Counted from the stretch's first letter, positions 6,789 through 13,856 are shown. The stretch is DNA of 18,875 bases from Anaerolineae bacterium (GCA_003524705.1 DQGV01000336.1:1-18875); one strand, 5' to 3'. Notes: generated by a model not told the origin, from the letters alone. Program-made: numbers and translations.

Positions 6789-6889
6789 TTCATGTAACGC
6801 ACTTTGCGAGGTCGCTATGGATAAAGTTATTAAGGATATTGACTTCAAAAAATAACCACGTCAAAATGCATTAAGGTGGGTTACATGAA
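6789..6889. repeat. Inverted repeat flanking the gap before the HNH gene
   Basis: TTCATGTAAC at 6789-6798 is the exact reverse complement of GTTACATGAA at 6880-6889. Pairing extends inward with one mismatch to about 18 bases per arm. The roughly 65-base interior contains no recognised gene. It lies immediately 3' of the HNH stop (6894) and could be a small non-autonomous element, a structured 3' end, or a bidirectional signal. Confidence 0.45.
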
Positions 6890-6893
6890 TAAA

Positions 6894-7340
6894 TTACTTT
6901 TTTCCTCGAAACCAGCCGAGTTGTGTTGTGGTTCTCTTACGATGGCAGTTTGCACATAATACATCGCATTTATCAATTTCTTTTTGGATAGTTTTAACTG
7001 GATACCCTCCTGCTATCATCACACTAAGCGCTCGGTGTTTGTTGTTATAATGGTGGAATTCCAAAACCCTTGGATCGCTCTCTCCACACACTATACAAGG
7101 ATGTTCACATAAATATTGCAGAGCAAACTCTCTTGCGACTCTTCTCGCTTCATGTTTTCTCTGCTTGACCTGCTCCAAATGCCTTTCTTTGTTGTTTTCA
7201 TACCAATTTCTTCTAAAGGGTTTGTGGCAATCACGGCAGGTAGGATGGCGAATTCCAAGCGCTTTATATCTCCAGTTGAACTCTTCTTCATCTTTCCATT
7301 GATTACAAGTTACACATTGCTTTTGCATTTTTCTTTTCAT
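6894..7340 (-). CDS. HNH endonuclease with an additional zinc-binding N-terminus
   Basis: A 148-residue HNH-family nuclease. The C-terminal domain shows CIVCG (Cys82, Cys85), LEFHH (His96, His97) and VLCANCHR (Cys129, Cys132, His133), the ligand and metal-site pattern of the cysteine-rich HNH group. The N-terminal part has a second probable zinc site, CVTC (Cys9, Cys12) and CRDC (Cys35, Cys38), as seen in many phage and mobile-element HNH proteins. Between them lies a charged, probably helical linker. The gene is next to tRNA-Lys and downstream of a direct repeat. Start: ATG at 7340 or the second ATG at 7328; neither has a strong Shine-Dalgarno. It may act in homing, phage packaging or restriction; context does not decide. 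Confidence 0.88.
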   Translation of the reverse strand: MKRKMQKQCVTCNQWKDEEEFNWRYKALGIRHPTCRDCHKPFRRNWYENNKERHLEQVKQRKHEARRVAREFALQYLCEHPCIVCGESDPRVLEFHHYNNKHRALSVMIAGGYPVKTIQKEIDKCDVLCANCHRKRTTTQLGWFRGKK

Positions 7341-7361
7341 AAGGTGTACTCAAGGTGTACT
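7341..7361. repeat. Tandem AAGGTGTACT direct repeat upstream of the HNH gene
   Basis: AAGGTGTACT occurs at 7341-7350 and again at 7352-7361, an 11-bp period, directly abutting the first HNH start codon. One-helical-turn spacing is what a cooperative repressor site would show; a chance duplication is possible. Confidence 0.4.
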
Positions 7362-7417
7362 TCATGGCAAAACATTAGTTTTTAAAAACCAATTTGTGTT
7401 TTAAAAGCCAAATGCCC

Positions 7418-7454
7418 AACACCTAGACCGAAAAAATCGGTCAAAATCGGTGTT
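7418..7454. other. Nested inverted repeat downstream of tRNA-Lys
   Basis: Outer arms AACACC (7418) and GGTGTT (7449), inner arms GACCGA (7426) and TCGGTC (7437) around an A-rich loop. It lies 16 bases beyond the 3' end of tRNA-Lys and may act in transcript termination or 3' processing, although the T tract is inside the loop rather than after the stem. Confidence 0.45.
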
Positions 7455-7469
7455 AGACACTTGATTTTG

Positions 7470-7541
7470 TGAGTCCGCTCGGGGTCGAACCGAGAACCTA
7501 ACGCTTAAGAGGCGCTTGCTCTGCCATTGAGCTACGGACCC
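7470..7541 (-). tRNA. tRNA-Lys (anticodon CTT)
   Basis: Read on the reverse strand, a full 72-nt cloverleaf. The acceptor GGGTCCG pairs with CGGACTC (one G-T), the D arm is GCTC-AATGGCA-GAGC, and the anticodon arm AGCGC/GCGTT holds the loop CTCTTAA, giving anticodon CTT for Lys codon AAG. The T arm is TCTCGG-TTCGACC-CCGAG, with canonical TTCGA. CCA is not encoded. It is probably transcribed through the truncated copy from the promoter at 7654-7627. Confidence 0.93.
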
Positions 7542-7560
7542 AAACTATATAAATTTTTTA

Positions 7561-7608
7561 GAGCAGTTGATTAAGAGGCAACTGCTCTGCCAATTGAGCT
7601 ACGGAACC
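7561..7608 (-). pseudogene. Truncated tRNA-Lys (5' half only)
   Basis: On the reverse strand the 48 bases from 7608 begin GGTTCCGTAGCTCAATTGGC, a standard tRNA-Lys acceptor and D arm. They continue through the anticodon arm GTTG-CCTCTTAAT-CAAC with anticodon CTT, then stop: the variable loop, T arm and 3' acceptor strand are missing and replaced by an A/T-rich stretch. The intact tRNA-Lys starts 20 bases further on and differs in the anticodon stem and acceptor. The break is just after the anticodon stem, close to where many tyrosine integrases recombine. Confidence 0.85.
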
Positions 7609-7626
7609 AAACGACTTGCGCGTGGT

Positions 7627-7654
7627 ATTATACCGTAAAGAAAAAACATGTCAA
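7627..7654 (-). promoter_or_regulatory. Consensus sigma-70 promoter for tRNA-Lys
   Basis: Reverse strand TTGACA (7654-7649), 16-bp spacer, TATAAT (7632-7627): both boxes match consensus exactly. The predicted start, near 7620, is about 12 bases before the truncated tRNA-Lys, which the promoter presumably served originally; the intact tRNA lies downstream. Confidence 0.85.
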
Positions 7655-7683
7655 TAAAACCTTCTTTTATACTAAATTGATTA

Positions 7684-7692
7684 TGCTACAAT
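7684..7692 (+). promoter_or_regulatory. Extended -10 box TGCTACAAT
   Basis: TGCTACAAT lies 30 bases before the ATG at 7722. The same nine bases recur at both ends of the divergent region 11954-12005. No convincing -35 is seen, which fits an extended -10 promoter. It probably drives the three-gene unit 7722-10278. Confidence 0.55.
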
Positions 7693-7721
7693 AAAATTAA
7701 CTTTCATCAGGAGTGTAGAAT

Positions 7722-8156
7722 ATGAAAACAACCACAATGCAAAAATTGGCTTGGGTGTATGCAATTATGTTCGGTTTGTTGGGGTCTTTGAGTTATATCC
7801 CCTTTATCAATGACGAGAATGGTGTCACGTTGGGGATTTTCAGCCTGCAATGGTACGATAACTTACTACATTATGCTTCTGGTTTTTGGGCGGCAATTGC
7901 GGCGTGGAGGTCGCATAAAGATTCGGTATTTTATTTCAAATTGTTTGGCATCATCTACGGTTTGGATGGGGTTCTGGGATTCTTAACAGGCTCAGGCTAT
8001 TTAGATGGCGGTATCTTTTTGCAAGGCATTACAGATTTTAGTTGGAGTTTAAAATTCTTTGCAAATATTCCACATATTGCTATTGGTGGGATTGCGGTAC
8101 TTATCGGCTTTGTGTTGAGCAAACGATTTACAGAATATGACACAGCAACCAGTTAA
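7722..8156 (+). CDS. Small four-helix membrane protein (possibly DUF4383-like)
   Basis: A 144-residue integral membrane protein with four hydrophobic segments, about residues 9-27, 46-62, 69-88 and 116-133. The second helix holds DNLLHYASGFWAAIAAW; the third, FYFKLFGIIYGLDGVLGFL, has regularly spaced glycines. The LLHxASG feature and four-helix layout resemble small DUF4383-type proteins, but this is a weak resemblance and the role is unknown. The start is well supported: AGGAG 8 bases before ATG. The last 20 bases overlap the next gene, which indicates co-translation with the 376-aa membrane-anchored protein. Confidence 0.7.
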   Translation: MKTTTMQKLAWVYAIMFGLLGSLSYIPFINDENGVTLGIFSLQWYDNLLHYASGFWAAIAAWRSHKDSVFYFKLFGIIYGLDGVLGFLTGSGYLDGGIFLQGITDFSWSLKFFANIPHIAIGGIAVLIGFVLSKRFTEYDTATS

Positions 8157-9267
8157 ACGTCGCCGTTGGTTGCGATACTTTTTTGTCTTTCTGCTGTTGG
8201 TAGCCTTATTGCCATCTGTGGTTGGGTTGACGCGCGCGTTATGGCTTTGTCGGGTGTGGGGAAATGTTGATGAAATTGAATCAGCTATCCCCGATGAAAC
8301 GATGCGAAGCCTCACGAGTCAAATTGAAGAATATGCACGCCCTGAAAGTCAAACCTATTTAACGATTCCTGAATGGTATATCGTTTATAGTGCTGATGAG
8401 TATGGAGCATTTATTCAAAACCATTCTTCTTCTGATTTTCCGTATTTCAAAGCAGTTGGGCAATATTGGCAAAGTTATTATGAAGTGTGTGAGCAAGTGC
8501 GCGGAAGATATCCATACAATGGGAATGCTCAATTTGTGTTGGGCTTTATTGGCGTGAGTTTTACTGCGGAGAATATGCTCAAGGGTTTATATGAGTTTAC
8601 GATTGGGCGTGTGTTTGATTGGTTTGCGGCAGAACCCACCGAAGAAGAACAATTTGCGGCAGATGTGGCGGTTGAGTTTGGTGCATTTTTACATAACACA
8701 CCGTGGTATTTGTTTCCGTTTGATGAAAAGATAAAAGAGTTATGGACAGAAACAAGTTTATGGGGACCTGGTGTTTTGCGAAAATGGGAAAGAAAAATTG
8801 CACTCACTGTTGAGTATGGGGTGAAAGCGTTGTATGGTGGATTAACTAGTGCAGGCTCGCAAGCAACTTATGGTGGACCTGATGAATCAAAAATTTATGC
8901 GGTGACACAAAATGCTACATCTGAAATGACAAATGATGATTTTGAAATTGTAAATGAAATCAATGACAAACAATTGGTGTATGTCACTCGCTTTGAAGTA
9001 TTTTCAACCATGATTCCTGTATTAATGAAAGATGGTTTATCGTTCGTTGAAATTGCTGGCAACGATGAAATAGCAGTGACGACCTTAGGGAATCAAGATG
9101 CAAATTATGATTTTGAATATGGTGAATATCTTTTCGATTTACCAATTTTGACTCAAGCAGGTGAAACGCGAGCAATCATCAAAGTGAAAGTGAGTGAATT
9201 GCATTTGTTTCTGGAAGAATTAGAAAACAAAACCGATATTCGTTTTGAACATATGTACGATTATTAA
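8137..9267 (+). CDS. Conserved membrane-anchored protein of unknown function
   Basis: A 376-residue protein. A basic tip (KRRRWLRY) and one hydrophobic helix at about residues 11-30 anchor it, leaving a large domain probably outside the cytoplasm. The stretch QTYLTIPEWYIVYSADEYGAF (residues 72-92) is the most striking part; I recall similar TxPEWYIVY segments in unannotated bacterial proteins but cannot name the family. The body is rich in aromatics and acidic residues, with no Cys cluster or obvious catalytic motif, and ends in HMYDY. It overlaps the preceding gene by 20 bases, and the hydrolase starts 12 bases later, so the three products probably work together at the membrane. Length and codon use look normal. 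Confidence 0.8.
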   Translation: MTQQPVKRRRWLRYFFVFLLLVALLPSVVGLTRALWLCRVWGNVDEIESAIPDETMRSLTSQIEEYARPESQTYLTIPEWYIVYSADEYGAFIQNHSSSDFPYFKAVGQYWQSYYEVCEQVRGRYPYNGNAQFVLGFIGVSFTAENMLKGLYEFTIGRVFDWFAAEPTEEEQFAADVAVEFGAFLHNTPWYLFPFDEKIKELWTETSLWGPGVLRKWERKIALTVEYGVKALYGGLTSAGSQATYGGPDESKIYAVTQNATSEMTNDDFEIVNEINDKQLVYVTRFEVFSTMIPVLMKDGLSFVEIAGNDEIAVTTLGNQDANYDFEYGEYLFDLPILTQAGETRAIIKVKVSELHLFLEELENKTDIRFEHMYDY

Positions 9268-9279
9268 CGAGAAGCATAC

Positions 9280-10278
9280 ATGAAAAAAATTGGTCAAATC
9301 ATCTTAAAAATTATTGGGTGGATTTTTCTATTACTCTTTTTGACAATTTCATTTTTCTATATTCAATCTCGCTTACGTGAAATTGAAACCAGATATGAAG
9401 CGGCTCCAACTACGGGGAAATTTGTTCAAGCAGGGGATGTTGAGATACACATCTTAGACATGGGTCCCGCAGATGGACAAGCCATATTATTCATTCACGG
9501 CACAGGCGCGTGGAGTGAATTTTGGCGTGAGACGATGACTCCGCTTGCAGAAGCGGGTTATCGTTGCATTGCTATTGATATTCCGCCGTTTGGATATTCG
9601 GAAAAACCAGCCACGCCGTCTTTTGGAAATGAAGCCCAAGCAACACGCATCATCGCTTTGATGGATGCATTAGACATTGATAGTGCGATTCTATTTGGTC
9701 ACTCATTCGGTGGCGGAGCAACGCTCGAAACTGCGTTAATGATTCCAGAAAGAGTAGATGCTCTGATTTTAGAAGATGTAGGCGGATTGAATCTAAACCT
9801 TGTGCCTGTAGAAAAAACAAACCCTAGCCTTTTAGAAATATTTTTTGAAACGCGTGCTATTCGTAACCCAATTCTTTCAGCAACCGCCACCAATCCCCTG
9901 CTGACCAAGACGTTACTCTCTGCTATGTTGAAAGATCCTAACGATGCTACTGATGAAAAAATAAAAATTTTGCAAGAGCCTTTGGTTTTAGAAGGAGCAA
10001 CCAACACCTTAGGCGATTGGCTTGGATACGTGGTAAATGTGCAAGAAGTTTCTTTAACCACCAACCCTACGAATTTTCAAAACTTGACCATGCCTACTTT
10101 AATCATTTGGGGTGATAGTGATACAGTCATTCCGCTGGCAGAAGGTGAATATTTAGCAAGCATCATCCCTAATGCAGAATTGGTTGTGATGAAAGACGTG
10201 AATCATGTTCCGCATGTGGAAGATTTAGATAATTTGATGCCAATTGTTTTAGAGTTTCTTAATCAATTAACAAAGTAG
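9280..10278 (+). CDS. Membrane-anchored alpha/beta hydrolase
   Basis: A 332-residue alpha/beta-hydrolase-fold enzyme. Residues 7-28 form an N-terminal membrane anchor. The fold motifs are in order: oxyanion segment FIHGTGAW (His73-Gly74), IAIDIPPFGYSEKP, nucleophile elbow GHSFGG with Ser142, acid in WGDSDTVIP (Asp281), and catalytic His309 in NHVPH. The complete triad points to esterase, lipase, haloalkane-dehalogenase-like or C-C hydrolase activity; the substrate cannot be read from sequence. It is the last gene of the unit starting at 7722. The stop codon lies inside the palindromic terminator at 10272. Confidence 0.92.
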   Translation: MKKIGQIILKIIGWIFLLLFLTISFFYIQSRLREIETRYEAAPTTGKFVQAGDVEIHILDMGPADGQAILFIHGTGAWSEFWRETMTPLAEAGYRCIAIDIPPFGYSEKPATPSFGNEAQATRIIALMDALDIDSAILFGHSFGGGATLETALMIPERVDALILEDVGGLNLNLVPVEKTNPSLLEIFFETRAIRNPILSATATNPLLTKTLLSAMLKDPNDATDEKIKILQEPLVLEGATNTLGDWLGYVVNVQEVSLTTNPTNFQNLTMPTLIIWGDSDTVIPLAEGEYLASIIPNAELVVMKDVNHVPHVEDLDNLMPIVLEFLNQLTK

Positions 10279-10304
10279 GTCACGTTTGAAACGTGACCTA
10301 CTTT
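10272..10304. terminator. Bidirectional palindromic terminator
   Basis: AAAGTAGGTCACGTT (10272-10286) and its exact complement AACGTGACCTACTTT (10290-10304), three-base centre. It sits between two convergent genes, with A runs entering and T runs leaving in both directions. The long perfect arms also suggest a dispersed palindromic repeat. Confidence 0.8.
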
Positions 10305-10313
10305 ACTTACTTG

Positions 10314-11921
10314 TTATTTACCATATTTTTCGTACCAAGTATTCGTAAACAAACCATCGGGGTCATATTCTTTTTTCAATTCAAAAAACTCATCAATTTC
10401 TGGGTAAGAGGCGCGCAGTTGTTCTGGCGTGTAATACAACTGATATGGCAAAAAGAAACGACCATTCACTTGATGAGTTAAATCAATTAATTCACTCGTC
10501 ACTTTTGCCATGTGTTCATTGCCTTCTACACTCACTGGTTGATTGATATACAAAACAATCGAATACATTTCAGTGGGAGCATAGGTCAAGAAATTATCTT
10601 CGGGGTGAATCACTCTCACCGAAGCATTGAGCAGGTTGACGTCATATTCCTGAACGATGCGGCGAAGCCCATCTACAAATGGAATGAATTGCTCACGCGG
10701 GATAAAATATTCATGTAAGATATCTGTTTCTTTTATCAAGTTATTGCGGATGTATGCAACCGAATCATGCATTGGTTCATTGCGAGATACAAAACACGCC
10801 TCACCTTCAGACATGGCTTGTGTGCGCGGGACAACTGTGCAAGACTCTAACATTTTTTCGACATTCTTTTCCAAATACCACTTAATCCGCATGGGAATAT
10901 CGCCACGTTTCGAAAAGTTAAATACAAAGCGACGTAACTTAATACCTGAAACTTCGCCCAAAGGCGGAACATCCGCTTCGCCAATATCTACTTTTGTGTA
11001 TTTGTAAAAAATCATTTCATCAAGAAAGGTATTATTCTTGGCAGTGGATAAATGCCCATAAAATAAGCCTAAGTTCGGGTCAGGCAAAATTTCGTTTTCA
11101 AAAATTTCAGGGAAGTCTTTATAAGAAACAACTTGACGTTCTGTTTCATAAATATCGTTATTTACAATTTGCAAATCAACATCCAAGATAATGCCGAATA
11201 AACCATATCCGCCAACCACCAAAGAAAATAATTCAGGGTTTTCTTCACGGCTCACATTGACAATTGTTCCATCGGCAAGCATCACACGCATAGATTTAAT
11301 AGAACTACCTACCGAGCCTGCTAAATGGTCCATGCCGTGTGCATTGACTGAGATAGAGCCGCCCACTGTAAAAATATCGGTAGATTGCATAGCTTTGACA
11401 GCAAAGCGTGGGTGCAAAAAGTTTTGAATATCATGCCAGGTCGCACCACTTTGCACAGTGATAGTCATATTCTCTTCATCTAAAGAGATTTGATTAAATT
11501 GAGTCATATCAAGCACAAGGTTATTTTTATAAAATGCTTGTCCACCCATGCTATGGCGCACACCTGCCATTGAAATTTTTAATTCTTCTTCTTTTGCTAA
11601 AGCCACTGCATTCTTAATATCTTCTACATTTCTAATTTGTACAATTCCATACACAGCCGTGCGATTCAAACAACTGACATCATTAATCGTGCCACCTTTT
11701 TGTTTCCATGCTAATAATTCGCTCAAAGGTAACGGAGCAATATCCACCTGAATATCAGCAGTTGCTAGGGCTTCCCCTTCTGTAGAAACAGGCTCACAAT
11801 CTTTTTCACCTGTTGGTTCAGCAGAAAGTCGGTTAACCTCATAGGCTGTGCCTGCAATCACAGATACCACTGCAACCGAAGCAATCACTTTTTTCACATT
11901 GTTGGGTTTATTTTGAGTCAT
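10314..11921 (-). CDS. Membrane-anchored FAD-dependent lactone-oxidase-like oxidoreductase
   Basis: A 535-residue flavoprotein of the VAO/PCMH FAD family, closest in style to D-arabinono-1,4-lactone and gulonolactone oxidases. Residues about 9-27 form a membrane anchor. The FAD domain follows: YGIVQIRNVEDIKNAVALA, then AGVRHSMGGQ with His123 at the position used for covalent FAD attachment in related oxidases, FTVGGSISVNAHG, and GGYGLFGIILDVDLQI. The C-terminal domain ends FTNTWYEKYGK, resembling the family end. Start: ATG at 11921 has GGAGG 8 bases upstream; a TTG at 11936 would include that Shine-Dalgarno and is rejected. The true sugar or alcohol substrate is not known. Its promoter is shared, divergently, with the oxidoreductase at 12111. 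Confidence 0.88.
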   Translation of the reverse strand: MTQNKPNNVKKVIASVAVVSVIAGTAYEVNRLSAEPTGEKDCEPVSTEGEALATADIQVDIAPLPLSELLAWKQKGGTINDVSCLNRTAVYGIVQIRNVEDIKNAVALAKEEELKISMAGVRHSMGGQAFYKNNLVLDMTQFNQISLDEENMTITVQSGATWHDIQNFLHPRFAVKAMQSTDIFTVGGSISVNAHGMDHLAGSVGSSIKSMRVMLADGTIVNVSREENPELFSLVVGGYGLFGIILDVDLQIVNNDIYETERQVVSYKDFPEIFENEILPDPNLGLFYGHLSTAKNNTFLDEMIFYKYTKVDIGEADVPPLGEVSGIKLRRFVFNFSKRGDIPMRIKWYLEKNVEKMLESCTVVPRTQAMSEGEACFVSRNEPMHDSVAYIRNNLIKETDILHEYFIPREQFIPFVDGLRRIVQEYDVNLLNASVRVIHPEDNFLTYAPTEMYSIVLYINQPVSVEGNEHMAKVTSELIDLTHQVNGRFFLPYQLYYTPEQLRASYPEIDEFFELKKEYDPDGLFTNTWYEKYGK

Positions 11922-11953
11922 TGTACTTACCTCCAAGCCAAAATTTATTAGGT

Positions 11954-12005
11954 AAATTGTAGCAGAGAAATGGTTGTCAAGGAATAAGTTTCCCTGCTAC
12001 AATTT
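11954..12005. promoter_or_regulatory. Symmetric divergent promoter within a 12-bp inverted repeat
   Basis: AAATTGTAGCAG (11954-11965) is the exact complement of CTGCTACAATTT (11994-12005), spacer 28. Each arm contains TGCTACAAT reading outward, an extended -10, one toward each flavoprotein gene. Forward: TTGTCA-N18-TACAAT. Reverse: TTGACA with only 13 bases to TACAAT. The symmetry may serve a shared regulator or simply reflect two facing promoters. Confidence 0.6.
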
Positions 12006-12024
12006 CAACAACTAAAACCTCAGC

Positions 12025-12100
12025 CACTAATTTCACGAATTATCACGGATTTTTTCTTTTGGTTTTCCTTTGTGCTCTTTGTGTCCTTTGTGGTTAAAAA
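12025..12100 (+). repeat. Intergenic repeat of the CACTAATTT-CACGAATTA / CTTTGTG type
   Basis: CACTAATTTCACGAATTATCACGGATT is followed by a T-rich stretch and by CTTTGTGCTCTTTGTGTCC and CTTTGTGGTTAAA, with CTTTGTG recurring at about 9-11 bases. I recall near-identical stretches in intergenic positions of Chloroflexota and other unrelated bacteria, just before genes. It contains no ORF. The TTG at 12072 belongs to this repeat. Confidence 0.5.
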
Positions 12101-12110
12101 GGAATTAAAC

Positions 12111-13280
12111 ATGACTCAAAATTATGATGCAATTGTTATCGGTGCTGGTGTAATGGGTGCCAGCCTTGCCTTTCATCTCGCCGAGCGCGGATTGAAAACT
12201 GCTATCCTTGAAAGAAAGGTCACTGCTTCGGGAGCGACAGGTCACTCTAGCGGACTTGTGCGTATGCATTATGACCTTGCTGCAGAATCTGATTTAACGT
12301 TTCAAAGTTATAAAATTTATTTCAACAACTGGAAAGAACGAGTCGGGGGTGAATGCGGATTTCAACAAACAGGATTTTTGCAAATCGCCAAACGTGAACA
12401 TGAAGATAAATTGCGCGGCAATGTTGCCAATCAACAAAAGATTGGAATCAATACATCTGTCATTTCTGCTGATGAAGTACAACGCCTCTTCCCTGACCTG
12501 TTAACTGGTCACTTCGATTACGCCGCCTACGAACCTGATTCAGGGTATGCTGACGCGACACTGACTACAAATTCATTTATTGAATCTGCAAAACGAAACG
12601 GCGCAACATTAATTCAAAATTGTGAAGTGACTGCGATTCGTATATCTAGTGGAAAAGTTATCGGCGTGGATACAACACAAGGAAATTTCGATGCACCGAT
12701 TATCATCAACGCGGCTGGGGCGTGGGCAAAACATGTCGCGGGGCTAGCAGGTATCCAAGTCCCGCTTGAAACGTGGACGCATGATGTAGCATTTTTACAT
12801 CGCCCTCCATCCTTAGGTAAATTCCCTGCTTGTATTGATGACGTCATCAATTGTTATTTTCGACCTGAAGGCAGTGCATTAATCCTTGCGGCAGGTGAAG
12901 ATGAATCTTTGCGTGGCGAAGCACCCGATGCCGAAGACCAAACACCTACACCAACTTTTGTTGAAAAATTAATTGATAATATGGTCAAGCGTATTCCAAA
13001 AATTGAACAAAGTGGTTTACATTCGATTCATGTCGGGCGTGATGGCATTACTCCAGACCAACGCGCCATTTATAGCGGCACACATATAGAAGGTTTTTAT
13101 TTAGCGTGTGGTTTGAGTGGCACAGGATTCAAAACATCACCTGCGGCTGGTGTAAGTATGGTTGAATTAATTTTAGATGGCACACCCAAAACTGTAGACA
13201 TTACACCATTTCGCTTTGAACGCTTCGCCGAAGGGAAATTATTGGATGGCGAATTTGGATACGGTCATATTTGGAAGTGA
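12111..13280 (+). CDS. FAD-dependent oxidoreductase (DAO / sarcosine-oxidase-like)
   Basis: A 389-residue member of the D-amino-acid-oxidase family. It would oxidise an amine, amino acid or similar substrate using FAD. The N-terminal Rossmann motif is IVIGAGVMGASLAFHLAERG, with GxGxxG at residues 11-16, followed by the acidic strand end ILERK and ASGATGHSSGLVR. FAD-domain segments INAAGAWA and YLACGLSGTGFKTSPAAG near the end are typical. The domain is complete. Start: ATG at 12111 has AAGGA 7 bases upstream; the longer in-frame TTG at 12072 falls in a repetitive leader and adds residues before the Rossmann strand. It diverges from the FAD oxidase gene, so two flavoenzymes share one promoter region. 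Confidence 0.9.
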   Translation: MTQNYDAIVIGAGVMGASLAFHLAERGLKTAILERKVTASGATGHSSGLVRMHYDLAAESDLTFQSYKIYFNNWKERVGGECGFQQTGFLQIAKREHEDKLRGNVANQQKIGINTSVISADEVQRLFPDLLTGHFDYAAYEPDSGYADATLTTNSFIESAKRNGATLIQNCEVTAIRISSGKVIGVDTTQGNFDAPIIINAAGAWAKHVAGLAGIQVPLETWTHDVAFLHRPPSLGKFPACIDDVINCYFRPEGSALILAAGEDESLRGEAPDAEDQTPTPTFVEKLIDNMVKRIPKIEQSGLHSIHVGRDGITPDQRAIYSGTHIEGFYLACGLSGTGFKTSPAAGVSMVELILDGTPKTVDITPFRFERFAEGKLLDGEFGYGHIWK

Positions 13281-13397
13281 AAAGAAACATACGTTCTATT
13301 GAATAAGATAAAAAAATATATTATGCTTGGATCTCTAGACTTTGCCCTGTATATTTATATTTTAAATAATACTTTCTAAAGATTATTAGGAGGCAAA

Positions 13398-13610
13398 ATG
13401 AGTAAAAACAGTACACTGTTACCACATGATGAAATTATTGATAACTTAAAGGAGGTGCAATTATTACTTAAACACTCTATTGCTGTTCAATTATATATTG
13501 CTGGAGCATCCCAGAATGAAATTGTTAAGAATCTCCACCTTTCAAAGACAACAGTCAATAAAATGGTCAAAGGAATTAAGAAGGATCTAAAAAGAGAAGA
13601 GAAGAAATAG
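13398..13610 (+). CDS. Small HTH protein, paralogue 1 of the HTH/HEPN cassette
   Basis: A 70-residue protein, first of seven co-directional genes. A leucine-rich helical segment (residues about 10-30) precedes a helix-turn-helix of sigma-70-region-4 / LuxR style: LYIAGASQNEIVKNLHLSKTTVNKMVKGIKKD, where ASQNEI is the turn and TTVNKMVKGI the recognition helix. It ends in a basic tail KREEKK. The start is well supported by AGGAGG 4 bases before ATG. The upstream gap (13281-13397) is A/T-rich and presumably holds the operon promoter, but I see no clear pair of boxes. The next gene starts 9 bases after the stop. No enzymatic part, so likely DNA binding or a protein adaptor. Confidence 0.75.
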   Translation: MSKNSTLLPHDEIIDNLKEVQLLLKHSIAVQLYIAGASQNEIVKNLHLSKTTVNKMVKGIKKDLKREEKK

Positions 13611-13619
13611 GAGTCTAAT

Positions 13620-13856
13620 ATGGCAACATTCTCATCCGAAGAGCAAATTTTGCAACGACTGGATCAAATAGTAAAAATATTGGCATTGCAATTGGTATCA
13701 GATAAAAATACTATAACTGATGGGGCACGGTCTTTAAAATTCGCTGGTTTAGACAACAAAACAATAGCAGAAATAATGAACATTGACGTGACTGTAGTTA
13801 GAACATTAACTACAAACCTTCGTGCTAAGTCGTCTAAAAAATCAAAAGGACAATAA
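13620..13856 (+). CDS. Small HTH protein, paralogue 2
   Basis: A 78-residue protein of the same layout as its upstream neighbour: a helical N-terminus (EEQILQRLDQIVKILALQL), an HTH unit LKFAGLDNKTIAEIMNIDVTVVRTLTTNLRAK, and a Lys/Ser-rich tail. The AGL-x3-TIAEIM-x4-VV pattern lines up with the corresponding residues of the other four small proteins of the cassette. AGGAG precedes the ATG by 7 bases. The following gene starts 5 bases after the stop. Family unknown to me beyond the HTH pattern. Confidence 0.75.
   Translation: MATFSSEEQILQRLDQIVKILALQLVSDKNTITDGARSLKFAGLDNKTIAEIMNIDVTVVRTLTTNLRAKSSKKSKGQ

Noticed and set aside
6625..6855. Open frame of 76 codons overlapping the zinc-knuckle ORF
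   Set aside because: No recognisable domain or ribosome site; kept only as a possible frameshifted continuation through the T6 run near 6733.
7470..7608. Two functional tandem tRNA-Lys genes
   Set aside because: The upstream copy has no variable loop, T arm or 3' acceptor strand.
9699..10064. Reverse-strand frame of 121 codons
   Set aside because: Shadow of the alpha/beta hydrolase, whose triad is intact on the other strand.
10657..11007. Forward-strand frame of 116 codons
   Set aside because: Shadow of the FAD oxidase gene.
11919..11936. TTG start at 11936 for the FAD oxidase
   Set aside because: That codon is part of the Shine-Dalgarno stretch of the ATG at 11921.
12072..12110. TTG start at 12072 for the FAD oxidoreductase
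   Set aside because: Lies in the CTTTGTG repeat; the ATG at 12111 has its own ribosome site and begins at the Rossmann strand.
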